Assembly: GCA_017881055.1 (NCBI GenBank)
Contig: JADGRF010000101.1
Span: 31,304 to 95,303 of the forward strand
Reading direction: 5' to 3'
Length of the DNA: 64,000 nt
Origin: Sandaracinaceae bacterium
Lineage (GTDB): Bacteria; Myxococcota_A; Polyangia; Polyangiales; JAFGIB01
In this document: piece by piece, positions 9,959 to 18,536 of the stretch
Layout: each line of letters starts with the position of its first letter
Numbering within the stretch: the stretch's first letter is position 1
Program-made: the position numbers and the translations under genes
Notes under the pieces: model-generated
The model's input: only the letters and a program-made list of their open reading frames with translations
Told to the model about the DNA's origin: nothing
The model's database searches: none

Positions 9959-12900
9959 ATGAGTAGCGGCTCGCCCCGAACCAGGCCGACGCGGGAAACC
10001 GCCTCGGGAACGAGGCCCAGTGCTCCGTTCCTCGGCACCCGCCGTTTTGCGCTGCGCAGGGCGCTGGGCGAGGGCAGCATGGGCGCCGTCTACCTCGTGT
10101 TCGATCGCCAAACGGGGACAGAGGTCGCGCTCAAGACGTTGCGGCGCGTGGATGCGTCGGGCATCTATCGGTTCAAGAGCGAGTTTCGCGCGCTCGCTGA
10201 TGTGAACCACCCCAACCTGGTGAAGCTGCACGAGCTGTTCTGCGAGAACGACGAGTGGTTCTTCACGATGGAGTACGTGCACGGGCACGACTTCCTGGAG
10301 CACGTCGTCGGACCGCAGCTGCGTCGCGGGGATCGTACGCCGCGCCCTACGAGAGAGGTCGATCTCGACGCCTGTGGCGAGCCGCTCGACCCGACCGAGC
10401 AGGTGCGCAGCCTCGAGCTGCTGTTTCCCTCGCCGCTGCGGGATCTGCAGCGCTTGCGCGACGTGATGCAGCAGATCGCGAGCGGCCTTTTGGCGGTGCA
10501 CGCCGCCGGTAAGCTGCATCGCGACTTGAAGTCCGACAACGTGCTGGTCACGCCCGACGGGCGCGCGGTGCTGCTCGACTTCGGCATTGCAGCAGAGCGC
10601 AGCGGTCAGCTGCACAAGACGCTCGATGCCGGCGTGATGGGCACGCCTGCGTACATGTCCCCGGAGCAAGCCGAAGGTCGCGCGGTCGACGAGGGCACCG
10701 ATTGGTATTCGCTCGGCGTGATGCTCTATGAAGCCCTGACCGGCGCCGTGCCGTTCGATGGCACGTACCTGCAGATCATCCAGCAGAAGCAGCACTTCGA
10801 TCCGCTGCCTCCGTCGCAGGTGGTCTCGGGCGTGCCAACGGACCTCGACGAGCTCTGCATGCAGCTTCTGGCGCGCGACCCGAGCGCGCGTCCACGCGGC
10901 GCAGCGGTGTTACGCGCGCTCGCGGGCAAGCGTGCCGCATCGACTCCGCCGCCGCGACCGAGCGTGTCGCCGGAGCTCATCCCGACCCTCGTGGGTCGCA
11001 AGACGCAGCTCGAAGCCCTGGACCAAGCGCTCGCGGCTACCGATGCGAATCATCCGGTGCTCGTGCTGGTGCACGGCGACTCCGGCATGGGCAAGACCGT
11101 GCTGGTGGAGTCGTTCCTGGCAGGCCTGCGTACGCGCGGCGAAACAGTCGTGCTCAAGGGTGCGTGCTACGAGCGTGAGAGCGTACCGTTCAAGGCGTTC
11201 GACAGCTTGATCGACACGCTCAGTCGCTACCTGCGTCGGCTGTCGCCGGTGCGTGCAGCGGAGCTGATCCCGCGCGACGTGCAGGCGCTCGCGCAGCTCT
11301 TTCCCGTACTGCGCCGCGTCGACGTGATCAAAGAAGCGAGGCGACGCACTCCGTTGCCGACCGACCCGCAGGAGCTGCGCCGACGCGCGTTCGTGGCGCT
11401 CAAGGAGATGTTCTCGCGCATCGCCGACCGCCATCCGCTCGTGCTCTTCATCGACGACTTGCAGTGGGGCGACGTCGACAGCGCGCGCCTGATCGCGGAT
11501 CTGTTGCAGGGCCCCGACAGCCCCGCGCTGTTGTGCGTGGGCACGTACCGCAGTGGCGAGGTCGCCGGGAGCAGCTGTCTGCAGACGCTGCTCATGCACA
11601 CGCGCGATGGTGCGCAGGCCGATCTGCGTCAGCTCGCGGTCGGGGCGCTCGCGCCCGAGGAATGCAACGAGTTGGCGCGCGAGCTGCTGGGCCAAGACGC
11701 GTGGCCCTGCGCCAGGGCCATCGGCTCCGAATCGCAAGGCTCCCCGTTCCTGCTGACGGAACTCGTGAGCTACGTGCAGAAGCGGCGCGAGCTCGACGGA
11801 AGACTCCCGGAGCTCGTCAGCCTGGAAGTGGCGCTCGCGGAGAGATTCGAGACGCTCTCGACGGCGGCGTGTCTGCTCCTCGAGCTGGTCTCGGTCGCAG
11901 CGCGGCCCGTGCCGGAGCACATGCTGTCGCTGGCAGCGACGTTCGACATCGACTTGCCCACCGCGCTCTCCGAGCTGCGCGGCTTGCGCCTTTTGCGCGG
12001 CGTGGCGCAGCGCTCGGTGCGCGCCGTCGACGTCTACCACGATCGCATCCGTCGCGCGGTGTTGGCCCGCTTGTCGGATGAAGCGCTCGTGCTCTGGCAT
12101 CGGCGCCTTGCCACCACGCTCGAAGCGAGCGGCAGCAAGGACCTCGAGGCGCTCACCCGGCATCTGCTCGGCGCGCGTGCGTTCATGCGCGCCAGCTTGT
12201 ACGCGCGGCGAGCCGCGGAGCAGGCACGAGGTGCGCTGGCCTTCGACAAGGCCGCTGAGCTCTACGCCGTGGCCGCCGAGCATTCGGTCGGCGATGCAGC
12301 AGAGCGGAGCGAGCTCCTGGCCGCCTGGGGCGAAGCGCTCGTGAACGCCGGCCGGGCGGCGCGCGCTGCAGACGTGTTCTTCGAGGCGGCGGCGCTCGCA
12401 CCGGTGGACGCTGCGCTCATGTTGCGCCGCAAGGCGGGCGTCGAGCTCCTGCGTGGCGGGTACTACGCGCGCGGTGTCGACGCGCTGCATGAGACTCTGG
12501 GGCAGTGGCAGCTGACGCTTCCGGCGTCGTTTCGCGAATCGTTCGGTCAGGCGCGTGTGCTGCGCGACACGCTTCGCCAGCGCGGCTTCGTGTTCGCGCG
12601 CCGAGCCGAGCACGAGGTCCCGCGGGACCAGATTGAGCGACTCGACACCGTGTTCTCGATCACGCTGGGCCTCTTGCTCACCGAGGTAGATCGCACGCTG
12701 CCTTTGGTCGTGCGCATCGTGCTCCACGCGCTCGACGCAGGTGAGCCAGCCCGGATTGCCTGCGCCCTGTGCCTGTTCCACGTGTACGTCGATGGGGGCA
12801 TGGCGACCGTGCTCGGTGACAAGGCGCTCGGTGCGCTCGAGTTGGCGCAGACCTTGGCTGCGCGAACCGACGACGCGCGTGCGCGAGCGTGGGTGCTCTT

Positions 12901-13777
12901 CGCACGCGGACACGAGAGCATGCGACGCGGCGAGCTGACGCAGGCGACGCTGAAGCTTGCTCAAGCCGAAGAAGCGTTCCGCACGCGCTGCGCAGCAAGC
13001 GCTGCCGAGATGCGCTTGTGTCGGCAGCTGTTGGCGTCACTCGTGGTGTATGGCTCTGGGCTGGACGGTGGAGAACGCTGCGAGGAGTGGGTGCGTGAGG
13101 CGGAGGATCACGGCGACATCGCGAGCGCCATTCGGCTGCGCTTGCTCGCCACAGGGCATTCGCTCGCCCAGGACGCGCCCGAGCGCGTCGAGCGCTATTG
13201 TGCGGAAGCCGAGACCCGGCCCGACTTCGATCTCACCGGCTTTGCGCGCCAGGTCTCGCGAAGTCAGGTCGATCTGTATCGCGCCGATGCGGCCGCGTGT
13301 CGCGCCGATATCGACGGCTTCGATGGGTTCTTCACGTCTGCGCTGGCGTCCGTACCGTTGTGGTCGGCGCAGTGTCACGTGTTGCGCGCTCAGCTCGCGG
13401 TCTGCGCGAGCGCTCTCGCTGTCGAAGCTGAACGCGACTTGCTGCTCGGGCGAGCCGATACCGAGATCGGCCTCGCCGAGAAGCTCGGGCTGCGCTGCTT
13501 TCTGCCGCACATCCAGCTCCTGCGCGCAGCCGTGGCCGCGGGCCGCAGCGAGCCCGAGCTTGCACTGCGCTGGCTCGACGCGCTGCTCGATGCGTCCGAG
13601 ACACGCCGTGAGCTGCCCGTGGTCGCGGCCTGCGCGCGCTTGCGCAAAGGTGAACTGCTCGGCGGCCACGCAGGCGCGCTGCTCGTGGAACAGGCCGATG
13701 CCGATCTTCGTGCGCGTGGCGTGCGCAACCCGGCGGTATTCTCTGGCTTGTATGCACCGCTGGGGGTGCAGGCTTGA
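9959..13777 (+). CDS. PknK-like serine/threonine protein kinase with AAA ATPase and TPR-like C-terminal region (paralog 1)
   Basis: Kinase motifs GEGSMGAVYLV, VALKTL, HRDLKSDNVLV, DFGIA; Walker A HGDSGMGKTVLV; FIDDLQWGDVDSARL; long helical repeat tail. Start chosen at ATG 9959. Confidence 0.9.
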   Translation: MSSGSPRTRPTRETASGTRPSAPFLGTRRFALRRALGEGSMGAVYLVFDRQTGTEVALKTLRRVDASGIYRFKSEFRALADVNHPNLVKLHELFCENDEWFFTMEYVHGHDFLEHVVGPQLRRGDRTPRPTREVDLDACGEPLDPTEQVRSLELLFPSPLRDLQRLRDVMQQIASGLLAVHAAGKLHRDLKSDNVLVTPDGRAVLLDFGIAAERSGQLHKTLDAGVMGTPAYMSPEQAEGRAVDEGTDWYSLGVMLYEALTGAVPFDGTYLQIIQQKQHFDPLPPSQVVSGVPTDLDELCMQLLARDPSARPRGAAVLRALAGKRAASTPPPRPSVSPELIPTLVGRKTQLEALDQALAATDANHPVLVLVHGDSGMGKTVLVESFLAGLRTRGETVVLKGACYERESVPFKAFDSLIDTLSRYLRRLSPVRAAELIPRDVQALAQLFPVLRRVDVIKEARRRTPLPTDPQELRRRAFVALKEMFSRIADRHPLVLFIDDLQWGDVDSARLIADLLQGPDSPALLCVGTYRSGEVAGSSCLQTLLMHTRDGAQADLRQLAVGALAPEECNELARELLGQDAWPCARAIGSESQGSPFLLTELVSYVQKRRELDGRLPELVSLEVALAERFETLSTAACLLLELVSVAARPVPEHMLSLAATFDIDLPTALSELRGLRLLRGVAQRSVRAVDVYHDRIRRAVLARLSDEALVLWHRRLATTLEASGSKDLEALTRHLLGARAFMRASLYARRAAEQARGALAFDKAAELYAVAAEHSVGDAAERSELLAAWGEALVNAGRAARAADVFFEAAALAPVDAALMLRRKAGVELLRGGYYARGVDALHETLGQWQLTLPASFRESFGQARVLRDTLRQRGFVFARRAEHEVPRDQIERLDTVFSITLGLLLTEVDRTLPLVVRIVLHALDAGEPARIACALCLFHVYVDGGMATVLGDKALGALELAQTLAARTDDARARAWVLFARGHESMRRGELTQATLKLAQAEEAFRTRCAASAAEMRLCRQLLASLVVYGSGLDGGERCEEWVREAEDHGDIASAIRLRLLATGHSLAQDAPERVERYCAEAETRPDFDLTGFARQVSRSQVDLYRADAAACRADIDGFDGFFTSALASVPLWSAQCHVLRAQLAVCASALAVEAERDLLLGRADTEIGLAEKLGLRCFLPHIQLLRAAVAAGRSEPELALRWLDALLDASETRRELPVVAACARLRKGELLGGHAGALLVEQADADLRARGVRNPAVFSGLYAPLGVQA

Positions 13778-13783
13778 GCTGCG

Positions 13784-16700
13784 TCAGCCTGTTTCGTCCT
13801 CGACCGCAAGGCGTACGACGCTGGATTGCTCGTCCGCCGAGATCACGCGTCTGCGTGACAGCAGCGGATGCGCCAGCGCGCGAACCTCGCTCGCGCGCTC
13901 GCCGGTCTCTCGCGCAGGGGGCTCGCTCGGCGTCGCACGTGCCGCATCGAGCGGCGCGGGCCAATAGCGCTGGCGCTCGAAGGGATAGCTCGGCAGCGAC
14001 ACTTTGTGTCGCGCTCGACCCGACTCGAAGGCGTTCCAGTCCACGTTGCCACCGGCCACGTAGAACGCGGCCAGGGCAGTAAGCAGCGGGGGATGTGCAT
14101 CGTGGTGATCGGCGAGCAGCGCGAAGCGAGTTGCGCTGCGCGAGCCGTGCGCGCCGAGATCGAAGCACAGTGTGGGATCGAGCGCGTCCAATGCAGCCAA
14201 GCCTTCGTCGGGCCTGTGCTCGTGATAGATGTGCGCGCTGAAGTGCGCCGACCCGGGGACCTCGTCTGCACGCCACGCGCGACCGACTGAGCCGGAGACG
14301 AACGGGATCGTGGGCGCTCGGTACTTGATCGAGCGCAGAACGGCTTTCAGATCCCGTGGCGTGCCGGTGAGCGGCGCTCCCGCGTGGAAGCTGGCACGCA
14401 GCGCGGCTCGCTGCGCCACCGTGACGAGTGCGTCTTCCCACGCCATCACGCCGGCAGCGCACGCAGCGAGGTACTCGCCGGCGCCTTGGCCGAGCACGCA
14501 CGCGGGTGTGACTCCCCAGCTGCGCAGCAGCATGAAGAGCGCGTGATCGAGCGCCGCAGCGCACGTCGGGCCGAGCGCGTCGGACACCAGTGCTCCGGCT
14601 GGCGTGTCGAACAGCGCCGCAGATGGCGGCACGGCAACGTGCTGGCGGAGCACGTCGTCAGCATGCAGCAGAGCGCGGCGAAACTCGGGCTCGCACTCGA
14701 AGAGCGTCGCACCCGTGCCGGTGTAGATCGGGCGCTCGCGGAAGATCAGCGCCAACTGCAGCGGCGGCTCGCTCGCGCCAGCCGCGCCCATGCGTTCGGA
14801 GGGCGTGTCGCTGCGTAGCAGCTGACGCTGCAGCGCTTCGTTGCTATCGGCGATGAAGGCGGCGCGCACGGGAAAGTGCGCGCGACCGGTGCTCGCCGTA
14901 AAGCACAGGTCCGGCAGGGCCAGTCGATCGAGTCTCCTCGCCCAGCGCTGCCGCTGCCGCTGCAGAGCGTTCGCCGTGCGAGCCGAGAGCGTCAGCAGGT
15001 GCACCGAGCGCTCCCGGTGTTCCTCGGCTCGTGGCTCGACGTGACGCTGCAGCGGCGCCTCGCCCAGCACGACGTGCGCATTCGTACCGCCGAAGCCGAA
15101 GCTGCTTGCACCTGCGTAGCGTGTCCGGTCTCCCCGCGGCCAGCGCGTGGGCACCGTGGGAAAGGTCAGCGACCAGCGCGCGACGTCGATGTCCGGATGC
15201 ACGTCGCGCAGGTGCAGATTCGGCGGGATCTCCTCGCCGTGCAGCGCCAGCGCAGCTTTGATCACGCTTGCCATGCCCGACGCGGCCTCGAGGTGGCCGA
15301 TGTTGCTCTTGACCGCGCCCAGCAGGCACGGTCGCTCGCGCGCGTGGCCGTCGAGCACGGCGCCGATCGCGCGCGCTTCCACGGTGTCGGCGAGCGGCGT
15401 ACCGACGCCGTGCGTCTCGATGTAGTCGACGTCCTCGGGACCGATGCCGGCGTCGGCAAACGCGCTGCGCAGCAAGCGTTCCTGCGCGGGTCCGCTCGGC
15501 GCCATGATCCCGTTCGACGCACCGTCGTGGTTCACCGCCGACCCGGCAACCACGGCGTAGATGCGGTTGCGCGCGCGCACGGCATCCGACACGCGCTGCA
15601 GGATCACTACGCCACCGCCCTCGCCGCGCACGAAGCCGTCGGCGCGTGCATCGAACGCTTTGCAGCGGCCGTCTTTGGCGAGCGCGTGCGCCTTCGAAAA
15701 GAACACGAATGGCTCGGGCGTGAGCAGCGCGTTGACACCGCCCACGATCGCGTGCGTGAGCTCACCGCGCCGCAGCGCGGTCGTCGCGTGCGCCAGCGCC
15801 ACCAGCGACGACGCACAGGCGGCATCGATCGTCATGCTCGGGCCGCGCAGATCGAGGAAGTACGAGAGTCGGTTGGCGATCAAGCTCTTGGCGTTGCCGG
15901 TGCCGTAGTCCGCGTCGACCAGCTGTGGGTGCCGACCGAGCAAGAGCGTGAAGTCTCCCGAGCTGGCACCCGCGAACACGCCGGTCTGCGTGCCGGCCAG
16001 CGTGCTTGGCGCGATCCCGGCATCCTCCAGCGCTTCCCAGGAGAGCTCGAGAAACAAGCGTTGCTGCGGATCCATCAGCGTCGCTTCGCGGCGTGAGATC
16101 CCGAAGAAGCTCGGGTCGAAGCGATCGATGTCCTCGATGAAGCCGCCCCAGCGCGTGGCGATCTTGCCGGGTGCGTCGGCATCCGGATCGTACAGCCCGT
16201 CCAGAGAGAAGTGCGACTCCGGAATCTCGGTGATCGCGTCGACCCCGTGCCGGAGCAGGTCGTGGTACGCGCGCAGATCGGGTGCGCCGGGAAACCGGCA
16301 GCTCATACCGACGATGGCGATCGCGTCGTCGAGTGGAGCGGCGGCGCCAGGGCTTCGCCGCGCGCCGGCGGACGCGCTGCCGTGCGCGCCCGCGCGCGTG
16401 GTTGGACGGCTCCCGGCCTCGGTGCAAAGCGCGCGCGCCAAGCCGGCGATGGTGGGGTTGTCGTACGTGATGGTGGATGGCAACGTGACGTCGAAGCGCG
16501 TGCACAGTGCGTCCGTCAGCTCGACGGCCATCACCGAATCGACTCCGTAGCGGGCGAGGGGAGCGGTGTCGTCGATGCTGCTCGGGTGCAGACCGAAGCG
16601 CTCTGCCAAGCGCTCTCGTAGAAACGTAGCGATGGCTTCGGCGCGCGGATCGAGCGGGACGGGCCGAGTCCAGGTCCGTGACGCGCGCTGCGAATCGGCG

Positions 16701-18463
16701 GAGTCGGTGGTGGTGCGCGGAGCGTCCCAGCGTGCAACGACCGACAGCTCGCCGCCCAGAAAAGCAGCGCGCATCGCGCTACGCCGAACCTTGCCGCTCG
16801 AGGTCTTGAGCAGGCTGCCCTTCTTCAGCAGCACGACCGCGTGCGCTGCCAGCTCGTGCTGCTCGCGGATCGTTTCGAGAATGGGATCGAGCAGCGCGTG
16901 CGGGTCGCGGCCGGCACGATGATCGAGCTCCTGCACGACAACCACGCGCTCTTCGTCGTCGACCGAGACTCCAAAGGCCGCGCCGGTGTCTGCCAGCAAC
17001 GCGGGGTCGACACGCTGCACCGTACGCTCGATATCCTGCGGATGGTGTTTCTGACCGCGCACGACGATCAGATCCTTGAGCCGACCTGAGATGAACAGCT
17101 CGCCCTCGTATACGAAGCCGAGGTCGCCCGTGCGCAGAAACGGGCCCTCGTGAGTGTCGGTGAGATGCGCCGCGAAGGTGTGCTCGGTCGCGTCCAGGCG
17201 ATTCCAGTAGCCTGAGGCTACGGACGGGCTCGTCAACCAGATCTCACCGACGCTGCCGGGCTCGAGCGCCAGCCCGCGCTCGGGGTCCACGATTTCGAAG
17301 CGCCCGCCACCGATCGCAGCACCGCAGCCAACCATGCAACGCGCCGGCTCTCCGTCGCGCGCTCGTCGCGCGTGGCCGTGGGCGAGCTGCTCCGTGCTGA
17401 ATGAAACCAGCTTCGGGCCGCGTTCGAGCGGTCCACCGGAGAAGAGCAGCGTGGTCTCCGCCATGCCGTAGCTCGGATAGAAGGCACGGCGGTCGAAGCC
17501 GTGGGGCTCGAACGCGCTGCTGAACGCGTCGAGCGTGCTTGCGTCGATCGGCTCGGCCCCGTTCCAGACGACACGCAGCGAAGACAGATCGAGCTCGACC
17601 CGCTGCTCGGGTCGGATTCGCTGGACGCAGTGCCGGAACGCGAAGCTCGGCCCGCTGGTGACGCTGGCGCGGTAGTGCGAGATGGCGCGCAGCCAAGCGA
17701 GCGGCCGCCGCAAGAACGTCTCCGCGCCCAGGTGCAACGCAGTGGCGCCCGCGAATAGCGGGTGCAAGGTGCCGCCGATCAAGCCGAAGTCGTGATACGG
17801 CGGCATCCAATTCAGCCACGGTCCGTCGAGCGGAGTGCGCTCGACGACGCTCGCGATCATGCGTTGGTTGGCGACCAGCTGCGCGTGCGTGATCACGACG
17901 CCCTTCGGCTCGGCCGTCGATCCCGAGGTGTACTGCAAGATGCATGCGGTCTCGCCACGGAAGTCCGGTCGGCGCCACTGCTCTGCGTCGGCAAGTGCAA
18001 CGCAGTCGCTGGGCAGCCAGTCGATGCCGGCGAGCTCGGGCAGCCCTGCGCATTGCGCGGCAATTTCAGCAGTGCTCACCGCGAGCACGATTCGAGCATC
18101 CGCGATGATTGCGCGCGCGCGCTCCGCGGCTCGAGCCAAGCTGTGCTGACGCGGCGGATAAGCGGGAACGGCGATCGCGCCTGCGTAGAGACAACCCAGG
18201 ATCGCGCACGTGTAGTCGATGCCGGCGCGCTGCAGAATCAACACGGGGCGGCCCTGCATTCCGCGATCCTGCAGCGCAACCGCCAGCGCACGCGCGCGAC
18301 GGTCCAACTCGGCGTAGCTCAGCGAGGTCAAGACCTCATGCTCGTCGATCCAGCCGAACGCGCGAACATCAGCGCGCGCCGACGCGTGTGCGGCTACGAC
18401 GTCAATCAGCGTGTGGGGGTAGCTCAAGCTCGCACTCCTGCCGCAACGCAACGTACAATGCAC
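13784..18463 (-). CDS. Hybrid FAAL-ACP-KS-degenerate AT-truncated DH polyketide synthase
   Basis: FAAL: ILQYTSGSTAEPKGVVITHAQL, NWMPPYHDFGLIGG; ACP: YGVDSVMAVELTDAL; KS: AIVGMSCRFPGA..., DAACASSLVALAHA, ETHGVGTPLADTVEARA, KSNIGHLEAASGMA; AT relic VLGQGAGEYLAACAAG; post-AT linker LPSYPFERQRYW; ends ALAHPLLSRRRVISADEQSSVVRLAVEDETG*. Confidence 0.9.
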   Translation of the reverse strand: MHCTLRCGRSASLSYPHTLIDVVAAHASARADVRAFGWIDEHEVLTSLSYAELDRRARALAVALQDRGMQGRPVLILQRAGIDYTCAILGCLYAGAIAVPAYPPRQHSLARAAERARAIIADARIVLAVSTAEIAAQCAGLPELAGIDWLPSDCVALADAEQWRRPDFRGETACILQYTSGSTAEPKGVVITHAQLVANQRMIASVVERTPLDGPWLNWMPPYHDFGLIGGTLHPLFAGATALHLGAETFLRRPLAWLRAISHYRASVTSGPSFAFRHCVQRIRPEQRVELDLSSLRVVWNGAEPIDASTLDAFSSAFEPHGFDRRAFYPSYGMAETTLLFSGGPLERGPKLVSFSTEQLAHGHARRARDGEPARCMVGCGAAIGGGRFEIVDPERGLALEPGSVGEIWLTSPSVASGYWNRLDATEHTFAAHLTDTHEGPFLRTGDLGFVYEGELFISGRLKDLIVVRGQKHHPQDIERTVQRVDPALLADTGAAFGVSVDDEERVVVVQELDHRAGRDPHALLDPILETIREQHELAAHAVVLLKKGSLLKTSSGKVRRSAMRAAFLGGELSVVARWDAPRTTTDSADSQRASRTWTRPVPLDPRAEAIATFLRERLAERFGLHPSSIDDTAPLARYGVDSVMAVELTDALCTRFDVTLPSTITYDNPTIAGLARALCTEAGSRPTTRAGAHGSASAGARRSPGAAAPLDDAIAIVGMSCRFPGAPDLRAYHDLLRHGVDAITEIPESHFSLDGLYDPDADAPGKIATRWGGFIEDIDRFDPSFFGISRREATLMDPQQRLFLELSWEALEDAGIAPSTLAGTQTGVFAGASSGDFTLLLGRHPQLVDADYGTGNAKSLIANRLSYFLDLRGPSMTIDAACASSLVALAHATTALRRGELTHAIVGGVNALLTPEPFVFFSKAHALAKDGRCKAFDARADGFVRGEGGGVVILQRVSDAVRARNRIYAVVAGSAVNHDGASNGIMAPSGPAQERLLRSAFADAGIGPEDVDYIETHGVGTPLADTVEARAIGAVLDGHARERPCLLGAVKSNIGHLEAASGMASVIKAALALHGEEIPPNLHLRDVHPDIDVARWSLTFPTVPTRWPRGDRTRYAGASSFGFGGTNAHVVLGEAPLQRHVEPRAEEHRERSVHLLTLSARTANALQRQRQRWARRLDRLALPDLCFTASTGRAHFPVRAAFIADSNEALQRQLLRSDTPSERMGAAGASEPPLQLALIFRERPIYTGTGATLFECEPEFRRALLHADDVLRQHVAVPPSAALFDTPAGALVSDALGPTCAAALDHALFMLLRSWGVTPACVLGQGAGEYLAACAAGVMAWEDALVTVAQRAALRASFHAGAPLTGTPRDLKAVLRSIKYRAPTIPFVSGSVGRAWRADEVPGSAHFSAHIYHEHRPDEGLAALDALDPTLCFDLGAHGSRSATRFALLADHHDAHPPLLTALAAFYVAGGNVDWNAFESGRARHKVSLPSYPFERQRYWPAPLDAARATPSEPPARETGERASEVRALAHPLLSRRRVISADEQSSVVRLAVEDETG

Positions 18464-18536
18464 ATACTTGTGAGTCGAGCTACACTATGGTTACGTTTCT
18501 TGCACAGTTGTACGGCGCGGCTCCTCGAGCTGGCTC

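Noticed and set aside
13753-13770. TGCACC...GGTGCA hairpin at the kinase1/PKS convergent junction as a terminator
   Set aside because: Only a 6-bp stem, inside the kinase coding sequence, with no T tract. Insufficient evidence.
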